DNA of 64,000 nucleotides. Source: Terribacillus sp. DMT04. GTDB lineage: Bacteria > Bacillota > Bacilli > Bacillales > Amphibacillaceae. The stretch is from the NCBI RefSeq assembly GCF_019056395.1, contig NZ_CP077639.1, positions 2,544,001-2,608,000 of the forward strand, written 5' to 3'. The position numbers and the translations under genes were made by a program. The notes below the pieces were generated by a model. That model was not told the DNA's origin and searched no databases. It saw nothing but the letters and a program-made list of their open reading frames with translations. This document shows, piece after piece, positions 1 to 8,132 of this stretch (within the stretch, counting starts at the first letter, position 1; each line of letters starts with the position of its first letter).

Positions 1-409
1 CGAGATAGCTGTTGCGCAACCCTGCATCCGTAACGAAATTAAAGATTGGTGATAGAACGGCAATTTGCGGAAACATGGATGCTGCCAAGACGAGTCCGAG
101 GATTAATCCTTTAAACTTAATTGGCAGCCGGGTAACCGCGTAAGCTGTAAAAGATGCAACAATAATAGAGATAATGGTGGTGAGTGATGCGACAACAAAG
201 CTATTCAGCATGTACAGCAGCAGCGGCCGTGTTTCCAAAGCCGATACATAGTTTTCAAAAGTCATGTTACTTGAAAACCATTGGAAGGAAGAAAAGATTT
301 CTCCTTGTGGTTTGATTGATGTGAGAAACACCCATATGAACGGAAACATGACTAAGAACACGAAAATAATCAAGAAAATGTAGAAGCCGATACCGGCACG
401 TTTTGTCAT
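1..409 (-). CDS. Sugar ABC transporter permease, MalG-type (partial, C-terminus beyond window)
   Basis: Inner membrane permease of a CUT1 carbohydrate importer, expected to pair with the MalF-type permease just upstream. The visible 136 residues begin MTKRAGIGFYIFL and give a first membrane helix, a short external stretch with the family pattern FENY, then a second and third hydrophobic segment (LNSFVVASLTTIISIIVASF and a following helix). The EAA loop that contacts the ATPase lies past the left edge and cannot be seen. The ATG at 407-409 is chosen because an AAGGAGG site sits 8 nt upstream. It is the last of three genes transcribed leftwards (binding protein, MalF-type, MalG-type). No ATP-binding subunit is present in view; in B. 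subtilis such systems share MsmX, so a shared ATPase is likely here (inference). Confidence 0.9.
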   Translation of the reverse strand, partial: MTKRAGIGFYIFLIIFVFLVMFPFIWVFLTSIKPQGEIFSSFQWFSSNMTFENYVSALETRPLLLYMLNSFVVASLTTIISIIVASFTAYAVTRLPIKFKGLILGLVLAASMFPQIAVLSPIFNFVTDAGLRNSYL

Positions 410-428
410 TTTATTTTCCTCCTTTGTC

Positions 429-1757
429 TTATTGTTTTAACCTTCCGCTGAACAAATCAGAACCGATTAGCTTGATAAAGATCGTACTGAGCAAGGCAAC
501 ACTCAAGAATACAATCACACTCAATGCAGAGCCGGCACCGAAATTCTGCTGTTCGAACAAAAGCTTATACGCGTAGACACTGATAGATTCCGTTGAGTTC
601 GCTGGTCCGCCCCCAGTAAGAACGTAAATCAGATCAAACACACGGAAAGCGTCTAATGCGCGGAATAAGACAGCTACCAAAATTGCTGAACGAATCATTG
701 GTAACGTAATGGAGAAAAATTGCTGGAACTTATTAGCTCCATCAACTGCCGCTGCTTCATACATCGAACGCGGGATAGTCTGCAAGCCAGCCAGCAGCAA
801 AAGTGCCATATATGGCGTTGTTTTCCAGATATCAGCAAACATGACCGAAAACATACCGCCCGCTCCAGTAGAAAGCAAGACGCCTGGATCATCAATAATA
901 CCAAGCTGGGCCATATAGTAGGCCATGATGCCAGATTGTCCGTCAAACAGGAATGTCCACATCATTGCAGCAACTGCTGTCGGTATTGCCCAAGGCACTA
1001 ATACAGCAGCCCGAACAAGTCCGCGTCCGATAAACACACGGTTAATCAGCAAGGCGACTAGCATACCGACGGCAAGCTCCACGCCAACTGTCACGACGGT
1101 GAACAACAGCGTGTTCAGCATTGCTGTCCATGTTCTGCCATTAGCAAGATAATCGGTATAATTTTGGACACCGACAAAGTTTGGTTCCAAGACGGCATTT
1201 TTCGTATTTGACAGCTGAGACTCTAAATCTGTCAGTGACTGAACGGCACCCTCGGGCGCATCTTCCCGCAATGCTTGAACAGCTGCGGTTTGCTCATCCA
1301 GTGTAGCAGTAAAGCCATCTGCCCATGCTTCCGGAATATCTGTCAGCCGGAGATCATCATCATTTACAGGCTGATAATTCTCCAGCATAGTGTTGACTTC
1401 TTCATAACGATCGGCAAGTCCTTCATCTGTTTTTAACAAAGTTTCGTGCTGTTCATCTAATGCGGAAGTGACGTTGTTTAATGTATTTGCTGCGCCGGGC
1501 ATTGTATCTCTGACATCTTCCATCGTGTCATAAACAAGATAGCGGTTATCAGCATATGTTTCGAGATTAATACTTAAAGAGGTAATTCTTTCCGCTTTGG
1601 AAGGGTCATTGAGGCGGTAATCGAATAAGCTGTTCCACGCGGATAACAGGATAGGCCAAATGATGATAACTGCAATAAGAATAATGGACGGCGCGACCAT
1701 CGCATAACCAAGCTGCCGTTCATTCAGCTGGAACCGTCTCTTTTTCGGTTGCTTCAT
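429..1757 (-). CDS. Sugar ABC transporter permease, MalF-type, with large extracytoplasmic insertion
   Basis: Permease of the binding-protein-dependent sugar importer. Helix 1 lies at about residues 17-42; the remaining helices run from about 211 to the end. The EAA loop that docks on the ATPase is at about 334-354 (EAAAVDGANKFQQFFSITLP). At 442 aa it is some 140 aa longer than the usual 290-310 aa permease. The excess lies between the end of helix 1 (NDPSKAE, near 55) and the family motif FVGVQNY at 194, so residues about 57-192 form an external, polar, helix-rich and probably coiled-coil domain. The ATG has an AAAGGAG site and follows the binding-protein stop by 13 nt. The MalG-type gene follows by about 20 nt. 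Substrate probably a maltose/trehalose-type oligosaccharide, judged from the binding protein (inference). Confidence 0.92.
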   Translation of the reverse strand: MKQPKKRRFQLNERQLGYAMVAPSIILIAVIIIWPILLSAWNSLFDYRLNDPSKAERITSLSINLETYADNRYLVYDTMEDVRDTMPGAANTLNNVTSALDEQHETLLKTDEGLADRYEEVNTMLENYQPVNDDDLRLTDIPEAWADGFTATLDEQTAAVQALREDAPEGAVQSLTDLESQLSNTKNAVLEPNFVGVQNYTDYLANGRTWTAMLNTLLFTVVTVGVELAVGMLVALLINRVFIGRGLVRAAVLVPWAIPTAVAAMMWTFLFDGQSGIMAYYMAQLGIIDDPGVLLSTGAGGMFSVMFADIWKTTPYMALLLLAGLQTIPRSMYEAAAVDGANKFQQFFSITLPMIRSAILVAVLFRALDAFRVFDLIYVLTGGGPANSTESISVYAYKLLFEQQNFGAGSALSVIVFLSVALLSTIFIKLIGSDLFSGRLKQ

Positions 1758-1770
1758 ACGCTCAGCTCCT

Positions 1771-3045
1771 TTATTGGTTTACGGATTCCAACGCAGCTTG
1801 CATTTTTGTCTCCATTCGTTCAACCGCTTCTTCTGCCGTAATTTCACCAGTTAGAGCACGGGAAATTTCAATTTGCATGATATCAGATATTTCTGGGTAG
1901 ATTGGTGTAATTGGTCGGGGTATCGCGTTTTGCAAGGAATTGTAAAAGTCCTCACTAGCAAGTACTGCACTAACATCGGTAATCTCTTTATCATCGTATA
2001 AAGCTTCAAGCGTCGGAGCCTTGCCGCCTTCAAGCGCGCTGATTTTTTGGCCTTGTTCTCCGCTCATCCATTTCACAAACGTCCAAGACGCTTCGACTTC
2101 ATCTGAGTAGCGGTTAATCATTCGCATCCAGCCTCCTAAAGCAGATGCATTTCCGTCACTGCCAGCCGGAATGGTCGCAATACCAACATTGCCCGCTACT
2201 TTTGATACTTTTTCGTCATTTGCTGTATCATTCATGTAAGGCCAGTTCCTCGCATAAACGGCATTTCCTTCGTTAAAAGAAGACTCTGTGTCAATTTCTT
2301 TGAAGTTAAGTACATTATTCGGAACAAAGTCGCTATTGGCTATGGCAATCATCTTATTAAGTCCTTCAATCGCTTCTGGGCTATTGATTACCACATTCCC
2401 ATTCGCATCAAGCACCTGCCCGCCATAAGAATAGATATACTCAATGGCATTTGTTACAATCCCTTCATACTGTGCTGCCTGCATCAAATACCCGAATTCC
2501 GCTCCTTCTTTCCCCATATTTTCCTGTGCCAGCTGCTCGAGCTCATCCCATGTTTCGGGTACTTGATCGGTTATGTCTGTTCGGTAATAAAGCAGCCCTG
2601 CATCCGCATAACCTGGCATCGCATATTGTCTGCCATTATAACGGCCCGCTTCTACTGTAGCTGGGAAGTACGCATCCATATTAATTTGATCTCTTTCAAT
2701 GAGACGATCAAGCGGCAGCACGTAATTTGCCTGACCAAATTCTGCCGACCAGACAATATCGGCATCAAACACATCTACTTCCGGGCTTCTGCCGCTGAAC
2801 ATTGTCACATACTGATTATGTGATTGCCCCGAATCGGATGGCATTTCTCGAACAATAACATCAATGTCTGGATGCTCCTTCTCAAACGCTTTCACTAATA
2901 CGTCTGTGGCGCCAGTTGTATCTGTCCCCCTTGCATATGTAATTTGTACTTTGTCATCACTCGCGCCATCTCCGCTCGTAAAAGCAGAGCAGCCTGCCAG
3001 CCCCAGACCGGCCAGTAAGGCAACCATTAGAAAGCTTCGCTTCAT
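1771..3045 (-). CDS. Sugar ABC transporter substrate-binding lipoprotein
   Basis: Extracellular solute-binding protein (family 1, MalE/TMBP-like) that delivers sugar to the two downstream permeases. The signal peptide MKRSFLMVALLAGLGLAGCS contains the lipobox LAGC, so it should be lipid-anchored on the outer face of the membrane. The mature part shows a CUT1 pattern, with ARGTDTTGATDVL near the start, a central GWMRMINRYSD and a C-terminal RPITPIYPEISD, which recalls trehalose/maltose-binding proteins. I start at the ATG at 3043-3045 because a GAGGAGGA site precedes it; an in-frame ATG 12 codons upstream has no such site, lies inside the cre box and would spoil the signal peptide. The product is 424 aa. 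A perfect cre box and a -10-like TATTAT lie directly upstream, so CcpA repression in glucose is expected. Confidence 0.92.
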   Translation of the reverse strand: MKRSFLMVALLAGLGLAGCSAFTSGDGASDDKVQITYARGTDTTGATDVLVKAFEKEHPDIDVIVREMPSDSGQSHNQYVTMFSGRSPEVDVFDADIVWSAEFGQANYVLPLDRLIERDQINMDAYFPATVEAGRYNGRQYAMPGYADAGLLYYRTDITDQVPETWDELEQLAQENMGKEGAEFGYLMQAAQYEGIVTNAIEYIYSYGGQVLDANGNVVINSPEAIEGLNKMIAIANSDFVPNNVLNFKEIDTESSFNEGNAVYARNWPYMNDTANDEKVSKVAGNVGIATIPAGSDGNASALGGWMRMINRYSDEVEASWTFVKWMSGEQGQKISALEGGKAPTLEALYDDKEITDVSAVLASEDFYNSLQNAIPRPITPIYPEISDIMQIEISRALTGEITAEEAVERMETKMQAALESVNQ

Positions 3046-3066
3046 CACAGTTCCTCCTCGCAATTT

Positions 3067-3080
3067 AGTAAACGCTTTCA
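3067..3080 (-). promoter_or_regulatory. cre box (CcpA site) upstream of the sugar ABC operon
   Basis: On the minus strand the sequence reads TGAAAGCGTTTACT, a 14/14 match to the Bacillus cre consensus TGWAARCGYTWNCW. A TATTAT at 3080-3085 could be the -10 box, which would place the cre at the transcription start, where bound CcpA would block initiation or clearance. The match is seen directly; catabolite repression is inferred. Confidence 0.85.
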
Positions 3081-3085
3081 TAATA

Positions 3086-3360
3086 CCCCAGTACCCTTAA
3101 CCTGGAGACATTAAGCATGTTCCTTATACATTTCCTTTTATTTCAAATCACTTACAATGCAAAACCATTTATAAACACTATTCATATGCGGGTTAAAATG
3201 AATTATCCCTTACAGTGCCGGTAGACAAACTATATAGTTAAAGTAACGCCTCTCCTAAAATATTTTGCAGTTCTTTATCCGCAACATCGACATTTGTTAG
3301 CAGACTCGGTTGCTTTGCCCGAGACTTAACATAACTAGAGGAATCTATGGAAAGAAACAG
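3086..3360. other. Gene-free stretch between ABC operon and lipoprotein gene
   Basis: AT-rich and without a credible reading frame or RNA fold that I could recognise. Its right part leads into the terminator of the leftward lipoprotein gene; its left part must hold the upstream promoter region of the sugar ABC operon. Confidence 0.5.
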
Positions 3361-3403
3361 AAAAAGAAGACTTAGGCTCAATAACTTAGCTCGAAAGTCT
3401 TCT
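3360..3403 (-). terminator. Probable terminator of the 3447 lipoprotein gene
   Basis: Arms AGAAGACTT (3365-3373) and AAGTCTTCT (3395-3403) pair perfectly. Read on the minus strand, the hairpin is followed by TTTTTC, as expected about 40 nt after the stop codon of the lipoprotein gene. Confidence 0.7.
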
Positions 3404-3446
3404 ATTATTTATACCGTTTTTTAAACGCTGCTGACTGCTTCATACC

Positions 3447-4118
3447 TTATTTTATATCTTGAACTAAAGTGACATGAAATTCTCCATCGTAAGAGACCCA
3501 ATTAACGGATTCGATATGTATGGCACCATTTATTTCAGGTAAATCTCGTATAATAGCATTTGCCGTTTTATCCAGCTTGTCTGTTCTTTCATCTTCATAA
3601 AGACCTTGACCACTATGCATTACTTCGCTTATGTCATCACTATACTCCTTTGTATCAGGTAGGATGTTAACGATGTATTCTATTTTACCTGTTTCTTCGT
3701 TTTTCCAAGTATTTGTAACATAGTGGACACCTTCTATCGCATAGTTTTCGTCTAAATAGTTCTTTATAGCAAAGGTATTTTCACTAGTAGAATCCGTCTC
3801 CTCGTTCCCTGCTTTACTATCATCAAAAGACTCTTTATCGGATGCAGTGTGACTTTCATCAGATTTGTCTTCCGGGCTATCTTTATCAAATTCTGTGTTT
3901 TCATTTGTATCCACGGTTTCAGAAATTTGTTCTTCCTTTTCGCTATCTGCTTGATGATGCTCTTCCAAGTTAGATGAGCTTGAAGATACTGTCTCACTCG
4001 TCTCCTTTTCTGTGTCAGCAGCAGATGATTGATCATCGCTTGATCCGGAGCATGCTCCCAGTACACCAACAATGACTGAAAGAAAAACAGCAGCGAATAA
4101 TTTATCTCTTATTCTCAA
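3447..4118 (-). CDS. Lipoprotein of unknown function with long acidic linker
   Basis: 223 aa with a clear lipoprotein signal: a basic start, a hydrophobic core and lipobox VLGAC, giving Cys22 as the anchored residue. Residues about 23-112 are a low-complexity Ser/Glu/Asp/Thr-rich segment, probably a flexible stalk through the cell wall. The globular C-terminal part (about 113-223) starts NYLDENYAIEGVHYV and contains repeated aromatic and Ile/Val residues consistent with a small alpha/beta fold. I do not recognise the family. The start is TTG at 4116-4118 with a GGGTGA site 7 nt upstream. It stands alone, separated by terminators from the sugar transporter and the copper operon. Confidence 0.75.
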   Translation of the reverse strand: MRIRDKLFAAVFLSVIVGVLGACSGSSDDQSSAADTEKETSETVSSSSSNLEEHHQADSEKEEQISETVDTNENTEFDKDSPEDKSDESHTASDKESFDDSKAGNEETDSTSENTFAIKNYLDENYAIEGVHYVTNTWKNEETGKIEYIVNILPDTKEYSDDISEVMHSGQGLYEDERTDKLDKTANAIIRDLPEINGAIHIESVNWVSYDGEFHVTLVQDIK

Positions 4119-4230
4119 GAAATGTCACCCTTCCCTTTTATGGTAAATATAGCATACCATAACCAATTTAATAGGGAATATGTAAATTAGCTTATCCTCC
4201 GCCTATTCGACGACAATATTACCTCCCGAT

Positions 4231-4279
4231 AAAAAACGAAGAGGACAAATCCTGATTCAGATTCATCCTCTTCGTTTTT
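4231..4279. terminator. Bidirectional terminator downstream of copZ
   Basis: AAAAACGAAGAGGA and TCCTCTTCGTTTTT form a near-perfect stem with A- and T-runs on both sides, so it can act in either direction. It lies 17 nt after the copZ stop and isolates the copper operon from the lipoprotein gene. Confidence 0.88.
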
Positions 4280-4296
4280 GTCTATGCTTATTATTA

Positions 4297-4503
4297 TTAT
4301 GCAGTAACGTCATATCCTTGGTCTTCAATAGCTTCTTTCATTGTATCAACTGTTACGTTTGCTTCGTCATAAGATACAACGACTGTACCAGCTTCTAGAT
4401 TTACATCTGCTGCTGATACGCCATCAAGTTTTTGCAAAGCACCTTCAACGGATGCTTTGCAGTGACCGCAAGACATGCCTTGTACGTTTAGTGTCTTTTC
4501 CAT
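4297..4503 (-). CDS. copZ: Copper chaperone CopZ
   Basis: 68-aa cytosolic copper carrier (heavy-metal-associated domain) that hands Cu(I) to the ATPase CopA. The copper-binding motif GMSCGHC is at residues 9-15 and the fold ends with the usual EAIEDQGYDV. The length matches the family. The ATG follows an AAAGGAGGTGA site. It is the last gene of csoR-copA-copZ, 28 nt after copA; in B. subtilis the order is copZ-copA. It should be induced by copper through the CsoR operator upstream of csoR. Confidence 0.96.
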   Translation of the reverse strand: MEKTLNVQGMSCGHCKASVEGALQKLDGVSAADVNLEAGTVVVSYDEANVTVDTMKEAIEDQGYDVTA

Positions 4504-4531
4504 GCTATTTCACCTCCTTTAAAGTTGCGGG

Positions 4532-6916
4532 TTATAGTTTTGCCCGCTTTAACCGCAGGGCGTTTGCGACAACACTTACAGAACTCAATGCCATTGCAGC
4601 GCCGGCAATCCACGGCGCCAGTAAGCCGATTGCTGCGACTGGAATTCCTGCTGTATTGTAGCCAAAAGCCCAGAAAAGATTTTGGCGGATATTACGGATT
4701 GTGCTATGACTGATTTTTATCGCTTTCGGCAGAAGTAGGAGTTCGCCGCCAAGTATTGTAACGTCAGCAGCTTCAATTGCCACTTCTGTTCCTGTGCCGA
4801 TGGCAATTCCGATATCTGCTGTCACGAGCGCTGGTGCGTCGTTGACACCGTCTCCAACCATGGCGACCTTTTTGCCTTGTGATTGTATTTCTTTTACTTT
4901 ATCCGCTTTTTGTTCTGGCAGTACCTCGGCAATTACGTGGGTAATGCCAACTTGCTTGGCAATTGCCTGCGCTGTTCTTTCATTGTCTCCTGTCAGCATG
5001 ATGACTTCCATACCGAGCTGCTTTAATTGCTGGATCGCTTCTGGTGCTGATTCTTTGATTGTATCTGCTACTGCCACAATACCGCGATAGTTTCCGTCAA
5101 CGGCAAGTAACATAGCAGTTTTACCACTCATTTCGTAGCTGGTTAACGCCTCTTCAGCGCCTTCCATTGCAATATGACGGTCATACATTAATTTACGATT
5201 TCCAACAAGTATTTGCTTTCCGGCAATCGTCGCTTCGATACCATGCCCGGGTATAGCTGAGAAGTCGTCAACATCTAAGAAAGGAAGATCGTTCTCTGCA
5301 GCATGCGCGACGATTGCTTCTGCCAATGGATGTTCCGAGCCTTTTTCGGCACTGGCTAATAATTGCAATGCTTCTTTATCGCCAGTGAAATCTGTTACTT
5401 CTGGTTTTCCTTTGGTAATCGTCCCTGTTTTATCGAGTACGACTGCTTCTAATTGATGTGTTCTTTCTAAGTGCTCTCCGCCTTTAAACAGGATTCCGCT
5501 TTCTGCCGCTCGCCCTGTTCCTACCATAATGGATGTTGGTGTTGCTAGTCCTAGCGCACATGGACAAGCAATAACGAGAACAGCAATCGCTGCTACTAAA
5601 GCAGGTTCAAATTGACCTGGTTCGACAAAAGCAATCCAGATTACAAATGTCACAAGTGCAATCCCAATAACAATTGGCACAAAATAACCGGAAATTATAT
5701 CAGCGAGCCGTTGAATTGGCGCTTTTGAGCCTTGCGCTTCTTCGACCACTTTGATAATCGATGCAAGCGCCGTGTCTTTTCCGACTTTTGTTGCTTCCAT
5801 TTCAACGGACCCGTTTTTATTCAAGGTAGAACCGATGAGTCCCGCTCCGGTATCTTTTTCAATCGGAATTGATTCTCCTGTGAGCATCGATTCATCTACA
5901 GACGTTCTGCCTTTCACAAGGATACCGTCCACCGGTATTTTTTCACCCGGCTTTACAAGTAAATGATCACCCGCTTTTACTTCTTCTACAGGAATCATCA
6001 TCTCTTTGCCATCTCTTATAACCCGTGCTTCTTTTGCTTGCAAATGCAGCAATTTGGATAAAGCATTTGTTGTTTGGCTTTTCGCTCTAGCTTCTAAATA
6101 CTTCCCAAATAAAATCAATGTAATTAAAATAGCACTTGTTTCAAAATATAAATGCGGCATATAGCCAGAGTTTCCAAGGGTTTTCCCTGCTTCATACAAA
6201 CTGTAAAAATAAGCAGCACTTGTGCCGAGTGCAACAAGCACATCCATGTTTGCTCCGCCATTTTTCAGATTTTTATAAGCACCTACGTAAAATTGCCAGC
6301 CGATAATAAACTGAACAGGCGTCGCTAGCGCAAATTGAAACCACGGATTTATTAATATGTCAGGCAAGCTGACGCCAAATAAATGAACAAGCATCGTAAG
6401 TAATAAAGGCGCAGATAGAACGGCTGAAATGATTAATTTTGTTTTCTTCCGTTTTAACTCTTTTTCTTTCTGCGTCCGACTTTCTTCTGCTTCTGCTTTT
6501 GGCTTGGCCTCATAACCGATATTGCGAATCTTTTCAATCAAAGCCTGCTGTTCGATTAAGCCTGCATTGTACTCGATAACGGCACTTTCTGTCGTTAAGT
6601 TAACAGATGCATTTTTTACACCATCTTGCTTGTTCAGCACTTTTTCAATCCGGGTAGAGCAGGCAGCACAAGTCATGCCGGTAATATCGAACTCGGCTTT
6701 TTCGGTTTGAACGCCATAACCGATTGCTTCGATTTTTTTGGTTATGTCCTCTATCGATGCTTTGTCTGTATCATAATCAACAGTGGCTCTTTCTGTTGTT
6801 AAATTGACTTGAGCATCCACGCCGTCCATCTTATTCAGCACTTTTTCCACTCGATTTGAACATGCAGCACATGTCATACCTGTAATACCAAGCGTTGTAT
6901 GATTTGTTTCACTCAC
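4532..6916 (-). CDS. copA: Copper-exporting P1B-type ATPase CopA
   Basis: Membrane pump that exports Cu(I) using ATP. Two N-terminal metal-binding domains carry GMTCAAC (Cys16/19 and Cys83/86). Membrane helices follow from about 160, the actuator TGES is at 346-349, the transport motif CPC at 451-453, the phosphorylated Asp495 in DKTGT, and the hinge GDGVNDAP near 690. At 794 aa it has the usual length for B. subtilis-type CopA. The start is GTG at 6914-6916 with a strong AAGGAGG site, 12 nt after csoR. No motif is missing, so it should be functional. Confidence 0.97.
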   Translation of the reverse strand: MSETNHTTLGITGMTCAACSNRVEKVLNKMDGVDAQVNLTTERATVDYDTDKASIEDITKKIEAIGYGVQTEKAEFDITGMTCAACSTRIEKVLNKQDGVKNASVNLTTESAVIEYNAGLIEQQALIEKIRNIGYEAKPKAEAEESRTQKEKELKRKKTKLIISAVLSAPLLLTMLVHLFGVSLPDILINPWFQFALATPVQFIIGWQFYVGAYKNLKNGGANMDVLVALGTSAAYFYSLYEAGKTLGNSGYMPHLYFETSAILITLILFGKYLEARAKSQTTNALSKLLHLQAKEARVIRDGKEMMIPVEEVKAGDHLLVKPGEKIPVDGILVKGRTSVDESMLTGESIPIEKDTGAGLIGSTLNKNGSVEMEATKVGKDTALASIIKVVEEAQGSKAPIQRLADIISGYFVPIVIGIALVTFVIWIAFVEPGQFEPALVAAIAVLVIACPCALGLATPTSIMVGTGRAAESGILFKGGEHLERTHQLEAVVLDKTGTITKGKPEVTDFTGDKEALQLLASAEKGSEHPLAEAIVAHAAENDLPFLDVDDFSAIPGHGIEATIAGKQILVGNRKLMYDRHIAMEGAEEALTSYEMSGKTAMLLAVDGNYRGIVAVADTIKESAPEAIQQLKQLGMEVIMLTGDNERTAQAIAKQVGITHVIAEVLPEQKADKVKEIQSQGKKVAMVGDGVNDAPALVTADIGIAIGTGTEVAIEAADVTILGGELLLLPKAIKISHSTIRNIRQNLFWAFGYNTAGIPVAAIGLLAPWIAGAAMALSSVSVVANALRLKRAKL

Positions 6917-6928
6917 GATACTCCCTCC

Positions 6929-7231
6929 TTACTTGGAAAATTGCTTCATCACACTCATCAGTTCTTCAATTGCTTCTTTGCCTTCGCCTTTGGTAATCGC
7001 ATCACTAACACAATGGTGCATATGGCGCTCTGTCACCGAGAACCCAACATTCTTCAATGCAGATTGAATTGCACTAAGCTGCACTAAAATATCCATACAA
7101 TAACGGTCTTCTCCGACCATCTTCTGAATACCGCGCACTTGTCCTTCTATTCGTTTTAAACGATTTATTACATTTTGCTTCTCATCTTTTGTTCTAGGCG
7201 TACTTGGGTGATCATGCAGAAATTTATCCAC
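6929..7231 (-). CDS. csoR: Copper-sensing repressor CsoR
   Basis: DUF156-family all-helical repressor that leaves its operator when Cu(I) binds. The family core NRLKRIEGQVRGIQKMV is followed by Cys in DRYCMDILVQ and by HMHHC, giving the Cys-His-Cys copper site. Start choice: the operator and promoter overlap an in-frame ATG at 7258, which would lie near the transcription start and can be excluded. The GGAGG site is 7 nt before a GTG at 7229-7231 but only 1 nt before an ATG at 7235-7237, so I use the GTG (100 aa); the ATG would add two residues. It is first gene of the operon with copA and copZ. Confidence 0.93.
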   Translation of the reverse strand: MDKFLHDHPSTPRTKDEKQNVINRLKRIEGQVRGIQKMVGEDRYCMDILVQLSAIQSALKNVGFSVTERHMHHCVSDAITKGEGKEAIEELMSVMKQFSK

Positions 7232-7258
7232 ATTCATTCCTCCATTTCGTTTATACAT

Positions 7259-7289
7259 ATACCATACCCCCCTACGGTATAAAAGTCAA
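7259..7289 (-). promoter_or_regulatory. csoR promoter with overlapping CsoR operator
   Basis: On the minus strand -35 TTGACT (7284-7289), 17-nt spacer, -10 TATGGT (7261-7266). The spacer and -10 contain TACCGTAGGGGGGTATGGTA (7260-7279), which closely resembles the B. subtilis copZA CsoR site (TACCCTACGGGGGTATGGTA as I recall it). Repressor bound there would cover the promoter, giving copper-inducible expression of csoR-copA-copZ. Confidence 0.88.
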
Positions 7290-7460
7290 CCGATTAACTA
7301 CTCCGCCTTTTCTTTCTGGATGTAGATACATATTCTTTACGTTAGATAGCACGTAACTTGGTATTATTTACTTTTTTATGAAATATCATCATGCATTCAC
7401 TCGAATAATTGTATAAAATTTATGTATGCAGACTTAATGTGTAGTACTGGAGGATAACAA

Positions 7461-8132
7461 ATGACTCACATCTTATATATAGAAGACGAAATGGAAATCG
7501 GCAGTTGGGTAACAGAGGAATTAACGGAAAGAGGATATAATGTGACATGGTTAAAAACTGGCGAAGGTGCGGAAAGCTATACTCTAGCTGCAGATATCGT
7601 TATCTTAGATGTCATGTTACCCGGTTTAGACGGTTTTTCTATTGGAAAACGGCTAAAATCCGCAAACGAAAATCTGCCTGTTTTGATGCTTTCAGCACGA
7701 ACAGCAGTAGAAGATAAACTAGAAGGACTTCACTTTGCAGATGACTACGTAACAAAACCATTTCATCCAGATGAACTGGCGGCTCGTATAGAAGTATTGC
7801 TAAGAAGATTCCAAAAGCACGAGGACGTATTAGAAATTGGTCATTTAACAATTCGTACAGCAGATATGCACATCTTGGATAAACGAACAGAGAAGGAAAT
7901 ACTTTTAACAGGAAAACAGTACTTCATATTCCAATACTTTGTGCGGCACTTAAATCAAATTTTAACAAAGGAACAGTTATACGAAGGCGTATGGAAAGAG
8001 AGCTTTATAGAAGGTGACAAAACCTTAATGGTACATATACGGTATTTACGGGAAAAGCTTGAAGAAAACCCAGCTAAACCAGCTATAATAGAAACCATAC
8101 GCGGAATTGGATACAGGGTGAAACAACAATGA
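7461..8132 (+). CDS. OmpR-family response regulator
   Basis: 223-aa two-component regulator. The receiver domain has acidic residues EDE at 8-10, phospho-acceptor Asp50 in VILDVMLPG, and Lys99 in VTKPF. A winged-helix DNA-binding domain occupies about 125-221 and ends with the typical ETIRGIGYRVK. It overlaps the histidine kinase gene by 4 bp (ATGA), so the two are co-translated. Downstream lie a BcrA-type ATPase and two permeases, a common arrangement for peptide-antibiotic sensing and export in Firmicutes, so that exporter is the likely target (inference). The copper operon next door is divergent and has its own operator. RBS GGAGG, ATG start. Confidence 0.93.
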   Translation: MTHILYIEDEMEIGSWVTEELTERGYNVTWLKTGEGAESYTLAADIVILDVMLPGLDGFSIGKRLKSANENLPVLMLSARTAVEDKLEGLHFADDYVTKPFHPDELAARIEVLLRRFQKHEDVLEIGHLTIRTADMHILDKRTEKEILLTGKQYFIFQYFVRHLNQILTKEQLYEGVWKESFIEGDKTLMVHIRYLREKLEENPAKPAIIETIRGIGYRVKQQ

